A stretch of 5,332 nt of DNA from an uncultured Actinomycetes bacterium (lineage in GTDB: Bacteria > Actinomycetota > Actinomycetes > Nanopelagicales > Nanopelagicaceae): the NCBI GenBank assembly GCA_903891755.1, contig CAITFY010000066.1:1-5332 (forward strand), in the 5' to 3' direction. Each line of letters starts with the position of its first letter. Positions within the stretch are counted from its first letter, which is position 1. The notes below the pieces were generated by a model. That model was not told the DNA's origin. It made no database searches and worked only from the letters and a program-made list of their open reading frames with translations. Below are positions 1 through 5,332 of this stretch, in pieces. The position numbers were made by a program, and so were the translations under genes.

Positions 1-468
1 CCGGTAGGCACGCTGCAACTCATTGCACATGAACATGTCTTGCTGGCTGCCGGTTTTGGCCCATTGCGTGAACTCAGTGCGCGCCTTGATAAATCTGATT
101 ACGACTTGGGTTTCAAGAGCGTGAAAGAGATTCCGATTATTAGCGATCTCATTAAAGATTACTTCGACGGAGACTTCTCTGCGCTCAATGGAATCAAGGT
201 GCGTCAACCTGGCCCTGAGTTTTCGCAAGCGGTATGGAAGGCGATGCGCAAGATTCCAGCTGGTAAAACGATGAGTTATGCGGAATTAGCTGACCGCGCT
301 GGTTCACCTGCTGCAGTTCGAGCTGCGGGAAGCGCATGTGCCCGTAACTTAATTGCGCCGATCATTCCCTGCCACCGCGTAGTTAAGACTGGTGGAGAGC
401 TTGGTAATTACGCATATGGACTCCACTTTAAAGAGGAGTTATTACGATTTGAAGGCGCGCTGCACTAA
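1..468 (+). CDS. ogt: Methylated-DNA--[protein]-cysteine S-methyltransferase (O6-alkylguanine-DNA alkyltransferase), 5' end missing
   Basis: This is a suicide DNA-repair protein that moves alkyl groups from O6-alkylguanine (and O4-alkylthymine) in DNA to its own cysteine. The reading frame is open from base 1, so 155 residues are visible and only a short N-terminal piece (probably 5-20 residues) lies outside. A TTG at 40 is not the real start, because the 13 residues before it (PVGTLQLIAHEHV) resemble the first beta strand of the family. Numbering from base 1, the C-terminal catalytic domain shows MSYAELA with DNA-contacting Tyr93, VRAAGSA with the Arg107 finger, Asn116, and PCHRVV with acceptor Cys124 (codon 370-372) and His125. 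Glu151 near the end would complete the Cys-His-Glu network. The SACARN stretch in place of the more usual SANGRN-like motif is typical, as I recall, of actinobacterial members. The gene converges on the threonine aldolase gene, and their last 27 bases overlap. Its promoter is outside the window. The family is very secure; ogt rather than adaB is a naming choice. Confidence 0.93.
   Translation, partial: PVGTLQLIAHEHVLLAAGFGPLRELSARLDKSDYDLGFKSVKEIPIISDLIKDYFDGDFSALNGIKVRQPGPEFSQAVWKAMRKIPAGKTMSYAELADRAGSPAAVRAAGSACARNLIAPIIPCHRVVKTGGELGNYAYGLHFKEELLRFEGALH
420..439 (-). terminator. Candidate 3'-end hairpin after the threonine aldolase stop, inside ogt
   Basis: A 20-base dyad pairs in 9 of 10 positions: five outer pairs (ACTCC with GGAGT), one central mismatch at 425/434, then CTTT against AAAG, which leaves about two pairs and a four-base UUAA loop. 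On the minus transcript it begins two bases after the aldolase stop codon (442-444), exactly where an operon end is expected. It lacks a U tract, so intrinsic termination is uncertain; it may instead protect the 3' end. The same bases encode the LHFKEEL region of the alkyltransferase, so chance cannot be excluded. Confidence 0.35.
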
Positions 469-1485
469 CTCTGGGAGAACAGAATTAACTTTGGCAATCT
501 GATCCGAAGAGACATCAAGGTGAGTTACTAATCGCAAAATCGTTGGTCCAACTGTACTTGCCAATATTCCTGCAGATTTCAGAGCGAGATTTATATCGCT
601 GGCAGAAATATGAGAGCCAGCTAAATCAAGAATCACGATATTGGTATCAACTTCGTCGGGGTTAACAACGTGTGGTGCAACCGCGTGAATGGCGCGAGCT
701 AAAGATTTAGCGTTCTCGTGGTCATCAGACAAACGCTCAATGTTGTGAGTGAGAGCAAAGTCTGCAGCCGCCGCCAACATTCCAATCTGTCGCATTCCAG
801 CTCCGTAACGCTTACGCCAGATACGAGCGCTTGCAATTCGTTCCTTAGTGGAGAGCATCATGGAGCCGACAGGAGCACCAAGTCCCTTAGAGAAGCAGAC
901 CGAGACGGTGTCGAAATACTTTCCATACTCGAGAAATGAGACGCCGGAGGCAATATGTGCATTCCAAATACGTGCTCCGTCGAGATGCATGGTTAAACCA
1001 AGTTTTAAAGATTCTGTGCGAAGGGTGCGAATCTCATCAATCGATTGCACGGTTCCGCCACCGAAGTTGTGAGTATTTTCAACTGCAATCGCGGTTGTCG
1101 AAACTTGGTAAGGACCGGAATCGGGGCGGGCGATGTGTAGAGGATCAGATGCGCGTAGTGCTCCACGAGGTGATTCCCATGTGCGTGTTGTGATTCCACT
1201 AAATGCTGCGCCAGCGCCGAGTTCTGCTCGGACAATGTGTGAAAAAGTTTCAGTGATGAGTTCTTCGCCGGGCTTCACCAATTGGCGAATCGCTAATTGA
1301 TTTGCAAGTGAACCAGTTGGCGTGAATAGACCTGCTTCAAATCCGAAAAGGGCTGAGACGCGCTCCTCCAAAGCATTTGCACTCGGATCATCGCCATACA
1401 CATCATCGCCGACTGGGGCGTTGATCATGGCAGCGCGCATCTCATCCGATGGCTTTGTTACTGTGTCTGAGCGAAGATCAATCAT
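442..1485 (-). CDS. ltaE: Low-specificity L-threonine aldolase (PLP-dependent)
   Basis: This cytosolic fold-type I PLP enzyme cleaves L-threonine and L-allo-threonine to glycine and acetaldehyde. At 347 residues it is close to the family length (E. coli LtaE is 333). Visible landmarks are the N-terminal IDLRSDTVTKPS (2-13) and VGDDVYGDDPS (25-35), His83 in the TFSHIVRAE segment (the residue that stacks on the cofactor ring), HLDGARIWNA with Asp169 and Arg172 (cofactor nitrogen and phosphate side), FSKGLGAPVGS with the PLP Schiff-base Lys200, and RLVTHLDV with Arg318, which should bind the substrate carboxylate. The ATG at 1485 is chosen because the IDLRSDT motif follows it directly; it overlaps the transporter stop by one base (TAATG). 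A GAGAAG Shine-Dalgarno lies 8 nt upstream. It is the last gene of the minus-strand cluster, and its stop codon lies inside ogt. All key residues are intact. Beta-hydroxy-amino-acid preference (threonine, allo-threonine or phenylserine) cannot be read from sequence. Confidence 0.93.
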   Translation of the reverse strand: MIDLRSDTVTKPSDEMRAAMINAPVGDDVYGDDPSANALEERVSALFGFEAGLFTPTGSLANQLAIRQLVKPGEELITETFSHIVRAELGAGAAFSGITTRTWESPRGALRASDPLHIARPDSGPYQVSTTAIAVENTHNFGGGTVQSIDEIRTLRTESLKLGLTMHLDGARIWNAHIASGVSFLEYGKYFDTVSVCFSKGLGAPVGSMMLSTKERIASARIWRKRYGAGMRQIGMLAAAADFALTHNIERLSDDHENAKSLARAIHAVAPHVVNPDEVDTNIVILDLAGSHISASDINLALKSAGILASTVGPTILRLVTHLDVSSDQIAKVNSVLPELVQRAFKS

Positions 1486-2381
1486 TAGGCAATCTTCTCA
1501 TGCGTAGTGGATGGCTCGTTTGGGGAGCTTTCATCAAAGAGAATCACCAAGTAGAGCCCGGCCATCATGCAGATTCCACCAACCCCAATTCTCCAGGTGA
1601 GGTGTTCATGGACGAGAGCGATACCGAAGATTGCGGCAAATATGTATTCCATCGTGAGAATGATTCCCACGCTGGTGGCAGCCATAAATGACTGTGCCCA
1701 TGTCTGAACTATGAAGGCGAAGGCACTTGCAAAGAGCGCTGAGTAAATGACAACTGCCCAAACCCCTTGATCGTGAGGGGCATGAAAACCGCCCTTAAGA
1801 GATGCGAGTAGGGAGAGCATCCCAACGGTCGCCATTTGAATCATGGTGAGGGCGTACGGGTCACGGTCTGGACTCCATCGACTTAACCCAATGATGTGGA
1901 GTGCGAAGAAGAGCGCTCCGATGAGAACCAGTAGTTCTCCATGTCCGATGGCCAAACCATGAAACGAGAGGATTGCCATTCCGATTGTTGCAAGGCCAAC
2001 GGCGCCCCATTGAATCCGTGAGATGTGGTGCTTAAAGAAGATTGCAGCGATTAGCGGGGTGAAGACCGCGTACAAGCCTGTGATGAAACCAGTCTTTGCC
2101 ACGGTGGTTTGGGTAAGACCAAAGGTCTGGAAAATGTAACCGCCACCTAGAAGCAACCCGGCAAAGATTCCGCGCAGCAGAAAGTTGGGGGTGATGTGGC
2201 GAAATGCCTTAGGGCGAAGCAACGCCATTATGAGCGCCGCCACGATGAAGCGCCAAGCTAAGAATGAATTCACATCGATTCGACCAAGTGAATCTTTCAT
2301 GATGGCAAAGGTGCTACCCCAGACAAGTGCCACAAAGAGCAGGAGCAGAGTGGGGATTGATTTGTGTTCTTTTAAACTCAC
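1485..2381 (-). CDS. EamA/DMT-superfamily transporter, 10 membrane segments
   Basis: This 298-residue inner-membrane protein belongs to the drug/metabolite transporter superfamily. Hydrophobic segments can be placed at about 9-28, 37-55, 68-88, 93-114, 122-141, 148-168, 174-194, 206-227, 236-255 and 261-281, which matches the family's ten helices formed by two EamA repeats. Signature stretches are VALVWGSTFAIMK in helix 1, FLAWRFIVAAL in helix 2, and MEYIFAAIFG followed by LVHEHLTWR and GLYLVIL at the end. A short charged C-terminal tail (282-298) is expected in the cytoplasm. The start is GTG at 2379-2381, overlapping the endonuclease IV stop by four bases (GTGA). No strong Shine-Dalgarno is evident, so translation is probably coupled. 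The substrate is unknown: family members export amino acids, nucleosides or other metabolites, or import some. The threonine aldolase gene directly downstream hints at an amino-acid substrate, but this is only context. Confidence 0.9.
   Translation of the reverse strand: MSLKEHKSIPTLLLLFVALVWGSTFAIMKDSLGRIDVNSFLAWRFIVAALIMALLRPKAFRHITPNFLLRGIFAGLLLGGGYIFQTFGLTQTTVAKTGFITGLYAVFTPLIAAIFFKHHISRIQWGAVGLATIGMAILSFHGLAIGHGELLVLIGALFFALHIIGLSRWSPDRDPYALTMIQMATVGMLSLLASLKGGFHAPHDQGVWAVVIYSALFASAFAFIVQTWAQSFMAATSVGIILTMEYIFAAIFGIALVHEHLTWRIGVGGICMMAGLYLVILFDESSPNEPSTTHEKIA
1494..1499 (-). promoter_or_regulatory. Shine-Dalgarno of the threonine aldolase gene
   Basis: The minus strand reads GAGAAG here, followed by 8 bases and the ATG of the aldolase gene at 1483-1485. 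The site lies within the last codons of the transporter gene. Together with the one-base TAATG stop/start overlap it supports the chosen start and suggests reinitiation by ribosomes finishing the transporter. Confidence 0.6.
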
Positions 2382-3250
2382 TTGCGCTTCGCCCGCATCT
2401 TCTTGAGCAGGGCGATCTCGGCGCCATGTTCAGGCTCTTGTCCAGGAGTTTCAAGAATGAGTGGTGCATTTTGAACTGCAGGGTGATTGATCAACTCCTG
2501 AAAAGCGTTAAGGCCAATCTCACCATCGCCTAAGTTCTGGTGACGGTCTTTAAGTGCGCCGCAGACATCCATGGAGTCATTGGTGTGAATCAATTTAATT
2601 CTTTCAATTCCAACGAGTGAAACCAAGAGATCTAGCGTCTCTGTCATTCCACCTTTTTTGGCGATGTCATGTCCTGCAGCAAAAACGTGACAGGTGTCGA
2701 GACAGACTCCAACTTTTGGATGCCACTCAAGTGCTTCGAAATACATCAAGAGATCATCGAGCTTCTTAACGAGTGATTGACCTTGACCAGCTGTTGGTTC
2801 TAGAAGCAACCAAGGATCTTCATCCTTTAACTTCTTAAGAACGGGCATCATGCCCTTTTTGATCTGTTTCCACGCTGTTGGTACATGAGCTACATCAACT
2901 GCTGAACCTGTGTGAATAACAGTTCCAAGTGCGCCTATCTCTCTTGCTCGCTTGAGTGAGTAAGCAGTTGAGGCAACAGAGTTCTCATACGTTGCAGCGG
3001 TCGGTGAGCCAAGGTTGATGAGGAAGGGAGCATGCACATAGGTGTGAATATCAAGTTCGCCTGCGCGATCGCGAAATGCGGTATCAGCTTCGAGGTTCGC
3101 CTCAGGCATCGCCCATCCACGAGGGTTAGATGCAAAGACTTGGATCGCTTCAGCCTCAGTGGTGAGCGCGTATTCGATGGAACGCTTAGCCATCCCTCCA
3201 GATGTAGGAGTGTGCGCGCCAATGCGAGGGAGGTTTGCTTGAAGACTCAT
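2378..3250 (-). CDS. nfo: Endonuclease IV (AP endonuclease, TIM-barrel trinuclear zinc enzyme)
   Basis: This base-excision-repair enzyme cuts DNA 5' of abasic sites and trims blocked 3' ends. At 290 residues it has the usual length (E. coli Nfo is 285). All nine metal ligands known from the family can be assigned: His73 (YVHAPFLINL), His113 (VIHTGS), Glu151 (LLLEPTAGQG), Asp185 and His188 (CLDTCHVFAAG), His222 (LIHTNDS), Asp235 and His237 (KDRHQNLGDG) and Glu267 (LILETPG). The N-terminal IGAHTPTSGGM (10-20) and FASNPRGW (39-46) are also typical. The C-terminus is basic (KKMRAKRK). The ATG at 3250 is the only sensible start: the kinase stop codon lies only three codons upstream in the same frame. 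A weak GGTAGG-like sequence precedes it. The gene lies 9 nt after the kinase gene and overlaps the transporter start by 4 nt, so it looks like an inner gene of an operon. It is intact and very probably active. Confidence 0.96.
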   Translation of the reverse strand: MSLQANLPRIGAHTPTSGGMAKRSIEYALTTEAEAIQVFASNPRGWAMPEANLEADTAFRDRAGELDIHTYVHAPFLINLGSPTAATYENSVASTAYSLKRAREIGALGTVIHTGSAVDVAHVPTAWKQIKKGMMPVLKKLKDEDPWLLLEPTAGQGQSLVKKLDDLLMYFEALEWHPKVGVCLDTCHVFAAGHDIAKKGGMTETLDLLVSLVGIERIKLIHTNDSMDVCGALKDRHQNLGDGEIGLNAFQELINHPAVQNAPLILETPGQEPEHGAEIALLKKMRAKRK

Positions 3251-3259
3251 AGAGCGAGC

Positions 3260-5074
3260 CTACCCGAGGGTTATGTACACCGTAGATCCGCGCTTGACCT
3301 TGCTGCCGACCTTAGGAGAGACGTTTGTGACGTGTTTTCCGGCGCCGATTTTACGAACGACAACCTTAAGTTGCAGATTCTCTAACTCAGTTGTGGCCGC
3401 CGTTTGAGTGAGCGAGTAGACGTTAGGGATATAAACGCTTGCTGAACCTTCAGAGACGATCAGATTTACCGTAGTGCCTGGAAGTACTGGGGATGTTCCA
3501 TCTGGGGTCTGGGAGATAACACTTCCCGCAGGAACGGTGTCGCTGTAATCAAAACTTTGATTGACGGTGAGTCCAGCAGCCGTAAGTTCACTTTGAGCCT
3601 GATCGCTGGTGAGTCCAACATAGGAGTTGATTGCTACAGGAGTTGCGCTGGCTGAATCAGATGGCGTCGGTGTAGGTGTTGGAGTGGGCGTCACGATTGG
3701 TTGCGCGCCCTTAGAGAGAACGAGAGAAACGGTCGCGCCCTTCTTCAAGTGAGCACCGCCTCCTGGAGAGGAAGAGATGACTTCACCAGAGGGAACCTCG
3801 GAGTCGTACTGCTTAACCGAGACAACCGCCTTCATTCCGATATTAGAAAGTGTGCTCGTGGCATCGGCTAAATTCATACCGACCACAGAAGGGATAGAGG
3901 TTCCATTTACCGGCCAAACGAGTTGATAAAGCCCCGCGGCAACTAAAAATAACAAGATAAGTGATGCGATGTAACGATTGCGTTGAACTCGCTTCGAAGT
4001 CTTGCGTCTTATAGCTCCACTGTGACTCATCGCAGGCGCCTCAAGCTTTCCCTCTGGTATAAATTTTGGTTCAGATTCTCTATTTCGAAGAGATGTTGGT
4101 TCGGTAAAACTTTTAATACGAGTAACCAAGGTGTTTCCCACTCGCACCTCAGGTCTAGCGCTCTTCCGCTTGGGAGTTGGATTTTCAAGTGGGAGATCCA
4201 AATCTAAACTTAATTGGGATCTCTTGGGATCCATACTTATTTGCACAACCTGAAGTTCCTCGAGCAACTCTGAACCATTGCGTTGACGTTTATCAGGATT
4301 AGGTGAAGTTGCCTTATAGATAACTGCATCGAGTGCTTGTGGGATTCCATCAACAATTGTCGATGGCGCCGGGATTCGCTCGTTGACATGTTTGAAAGCA
4401 ATTTGAATTGGAGTATCTCCATCGTAAGGTTTCTGGCCCGTAAGGAGTTCAAAGCACATGACACCGAATGAGTAGATATCGCTGCGCGCATCTGAAATAC
4501 CGCGCTCAACTTGCTCAGGGGAGAGGTAGGAGACACTTCCGAGCACCACGCTGGAATCCACTGTCATCGTACTTCCAAGAAGTCCGCCACGAGCTAAACC
4601 AAAATCTGCAATCTTCACGCGACCATCTTTAGAGATCAGAATATTTTCCGGTTTCAGATCGCGATGGTTGATTCCTAGCGTATGCGCCTGCGCCAAGGCA
4701 CTGACAACGGGAATTACATAGTGCAGGAGTTCTTTCGGGGTCAGGCGACCTTTTTCAAGGAGGAGATCACGCAAGGTAAAACCATCGATGTACTCCATGA
4801 CGATAAAGACAGCAGGAGCGCCGCCCTCATTCCAGCCCTGATCTTGGATGGAGACGATATTGGGATGGGAGAGCGCGGCGATCGCTTTCGCTTCGCGGAT
4901 AAAACGGTTAACAAACTCTTCGTCATTGGCTAAGTGCGGGTGCATGATCTTGACGGCAACAAAGCGATCTAGCCGTCTATCGTTGGCTTTATAGATTGAA
5001 GCCATACCTCCAGCAGCTATGAGTGAAATTAGCTCATAGCGATTGTCGATAATTTCGCCGGTTAGATCTGACAC
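3260..5074 (-). CDS. pknL: PknL-like transmembrane Ser/Thr protein kinase with three PASTA domains
   Basis: This 604-residue receptor-type Hanks kinase has a cytoplasmic N-terminal catalytic domain (about 13-275). It shows a Gly-rich loop IAAGGMASIY (19-28), Lys42 in VAVKIM, alpha-C Glu61, the HRD catalytic loop (137-139) with KPEN (141-144), DFG (157-159) and an SPE motif (185-187). Thr169 and Thr171 in the activation loop are likely autophosphorylation sites. A mostly polar juxtamembrane linker (about 280-367) with a basic end is followed by one membrane span (about 368-387). Outside the membrane lie PASTA 1 (about 392-456), a Thr-Pro linker (462-471), PASTA 2 (about 477-543) and PASTA 3 (about 546-604). 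PASTA domains bind muropeptides or lipid II in other bacteria. Kinase-domain wording (loop, YLSPEQV, the YDGDTPIQIA region) resembles M. tuberculosis PknL more than PknB, from memory. The start is GTG at 5072-5074; the next Met is inside the Gly loop. There is no Shine-Dalgarno, but a -10-like TAAGAT sits 6 nt upstream. The family is secure; the PknL assignment is moderate. Confidence 0.92.
   Translation of the reverse strand: MSDLTGEIIDNRYELISLIAAGGMASIYKANDRRLDRFVAVKIMHPHLANDEEFVNRFIREAKAIAALSHPNIVSIQDQGWNEGGAPAVFIVMEYIDGFTLRDLLLEKGRLTPKELLHYVIPVVSALAQAHTLGINHRDLKPENILISKDGRVKIADFGLARGGLLGSTMTVDSSVVLGSVSYLSPEQVERGISDARSDIYSFGVMCFELLTGQKPYDGDTPIQIAFKHVNERIPAPSTIVDGIPQALDAVIYKATSPNPDKRQRNGSELLEELQVVQISMDPKRSQLSLDLDLPLENPTPKRKSARPEVRVGNTLVTRIKSFTEPTSLRNRESEPKFIPEGKLEAPAMSHSGAIRRKTSKRVQRNRYIASLILLFLVAAGLYQLVWPVNGTSIPSVVGMNLADATSTLSNIGMKAVVSVKQYDSEVPSGEVISSSPGGGAHLKKGATVSLVLSKGAQPIVTPTPTPTPTPSDSASATPVAINSYVGLTSDQAQSELTAAGLTVNQSFDYSDTVPAGSVISQTPDGTSPVLPGTTVNLIVSEGSASVYIPNVYSLTQTAATTELENLQLKVVVRKIGAGKHVTNVSPKVGSKVKRGSTVYITLG
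3662..3691 (-). repeat. Thr-Pro dipeptide repeat linker in the kinase ectodomain
   Basis: Five consecutive Thr-Pro pairs (residues 462-471) are encoded by ten codons, all ACN-CCN. The third positions vary, so the DNA is an imperfect 6-base repeat rather than a clean microsatellite. The segment sits outside the membrane between PASTA 1 and PASTA 2 and is followed by a Ser/Ala-rich run (472-478). It probably forms an extended spacer in the cell wall and might be O-mannosylated, as Thr/Pro-rich actinobacterial surface segments can be. Confidence 0.8.
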
Positions 5075-5080
5075 GCTTAA

Positions 5081-5086
5081 ATCTTA
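5081..5086 (-). promoter_or_regulatory. Candidate -10 element for a leaderless kinase transcript
   Basis: On the minus strand the 16-nt gap before the kinase gene contains TAAGAT, a close match to the TANNNT -10 consensus. Six bases (TTAAGC) separate it from the GTG start, so transcription would begin at or next to the start codon. No Shine-Dalgarno exists in this interval, which fits leaderless translation, common in actinobacteria. No good -35 is visible; CTGAAT 16 bases upstream (5103-5108) is only a half match to TTGACA. The hexamer could be chance in an AT-rich gap, and read-through from the upstream gene may also occur. Confidence 0.5.
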
Positions 5087-5090
5087 GAGG

Positions 5091-5332
5091 TTAATTCAGC
5101 CCATTCAGGTGGAAATCAGCGGCTTCGCGCGTGCCTTCTTCCACAAAGTGAATTCGTTGAGCCTCAAGGAATCCGAGCATCTGCTCTTCAATCTCAAAAC
5201 CATCTCGGGCGAGAACTCTTCGCAATCCAACGATTGGTTCTAAGTCAATCCAAATCTTAGTTTCGACAAACTCTCGGATAGAACTCTGCCCCGACCCAAC
5301 TCCTTCGAGTATAAGCAGTTCGGTACTTGGGA
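5091..5332 (-). CDS. C-terminal part of a probable P-loop nucleoside/nucleotide (uridine kinase-like) protein, 5' end missing
   Basis: An open frame enters from the right edge and ends at a TAA (5091-5093), giving 79 visible residues. It includes ELLILEGVGSGQ, then KIWIDLEPIVGLRRVLARDG and a helical acidic segment, ending in HFVEEGTREAADFHLNGLN. The hydrophobic strand leading into EGVG, the strand with Asp in WIDLEP followed by an Arg-rich helix, and a terminal T-R-x-x-AD element recall the second half of small actinobacterial uridine kinase-like or CMP-kinase-like P-loop proteins. The Walker A motif would lie in the missing N-terminal half, so the ATP-binding claim cannot be confirmed here. 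It ends 16 nt before the kinase start on the same strand and may be the upstream operon member, although a possible kinase promoter sits in that gap. Coding is supported by the uninterrupted frame, a protein-like composition and correct spacing. The family is a recognition-level guess; a different nucleotide-binding protein is possible. Confidence 0.6.
   Translation of the reverse strand, partial: PSTELLILEGVGSGQSSIREFVETKIWIDLEPIVGLRRVLARDGFEIEEQMLGFLEAQRIHFVEEGTREAADFHLNGLN

Noticed and set aside
40..468. Alkyltransferase gene starting at the TTG at position 40.
   Set aside because: The frame is open back to base 1 and the residues before the TTG fit the family's N-terminal strand, so this is a gene cut by the window edge, not a short one.
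1279..1299. 21-base dyad with 8 of 9 Watson-Crick pairs plus one G-T position around an AAT loop.
   Set aside because: It is in the middle of the threonine aldolase gene and fully explained by conserved codons (NQLAIRQ region); no regulatory position or partner site is visible.
1763..1780. Inverted repeat CCCCT/AGGGG with an 8-base loop.
   Set aside because: It lies in the middle of the transporter coding sequence between membrane segments, has only a five-pair stem and no U tract; likely chance.
3032..3385. Plus-strand open frame of 117 codons opposite the nfo/kinase junction.
   Set aside because: It is antisense to two well-supported genes, has a Cys/Arg-rich composition typical of shadow frames, and shows no recognisable motif.
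3662..3691. Hexamer repeat as a phase-variation tract.
   Set aside because: The unit is six bases and imperfect, so slippage would change length but not frame; it encodes a common Thr-Pro linker.
4237..4536. Minus-strand open frame of 99 codons within the kinase gene.
   Set aside because: It is an alternate frame of the conserved kinase domain, with Ser/Arg/Leu-rich shadow composition and no start signal.
1..5332. Search for a defence island, mobile element, CRISPR array, tRNA or riboswitch.
   Set aside because: All but 25 bases between genes are coding for recognisable housekeeping or signalling proteins; no terminal repeats, arrays or structured RNA candidates were seen.

Overview
The window looks like a compact stretch of an actinobacterial chromosome of moderate GC (by eye near 50%). 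It contains six protein-coding genes, two of them cut by the window edges, and almost no intergenic DNA; no gap is longer than 16 bases. The actinobacterial call rests on a PknL-like receptor kinase, the O6-alkylguanine-DNA alkyltransferase sequence around PCHRVV, the style of the threonine aldolase, and a kinase start with no Shine-Dalgarno but a -10-like hexamer six bases upstream. The moderate GC and tight packing suggest a streamlined aquatic actinobacterium such as the freshwater acI/Nanopelagicales lineage. That taxonomic step is inference from general resemblance, not a search.

Layout, left to right: (1) positions 1-468, plus strand, the 3' part of an ogt-type DNA alkyltransferase whose start lies left of the window. 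(2) Five minus-strand genes, read from right to left: the end of a probable P-loop nucleoside/nucleotide kinase-like gene (5091-5332), a PknL-like Ser/Thr kinase with one membrane span and three PASTA domains (3260-5074), endonuclease IV (2378-3250), an EamA/DMT-family transporter (1485-2381) and low-specificity threonine aldolase (442-1485). Their spacings are 16 nt, 9 nt, a 4-nt overlap and a 1-nt overlap. They are therefore probably co-transcribed, with translational coupling at the last two junctions.

The threonine aldolase and alkyltransferase genes converge and overlap by 27 bases in codon register. A near-perfect dyad just past the aldolase stop, inside the alkyltransferase coding sequence, is a candidate 3'-end structure.

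Functionally the window pairs two DNA-damage repair enzymes (alkyl transfer and AP-site incision) on opposite strands with a wall-sensing kinase, a metabolite transporter and a PLP enzyme. The transporter and aldolase could plausibly act together in amino-acid handling, but the sequence does not prove it. I see no RNA genes, mobile elements, CRISPR arrays or clear defence genes. I did not find a convincing undescribed system; the observations of most interest are the kinase architecture and its placement, the probable leaderless start, and the convergent overlap with its dyad.
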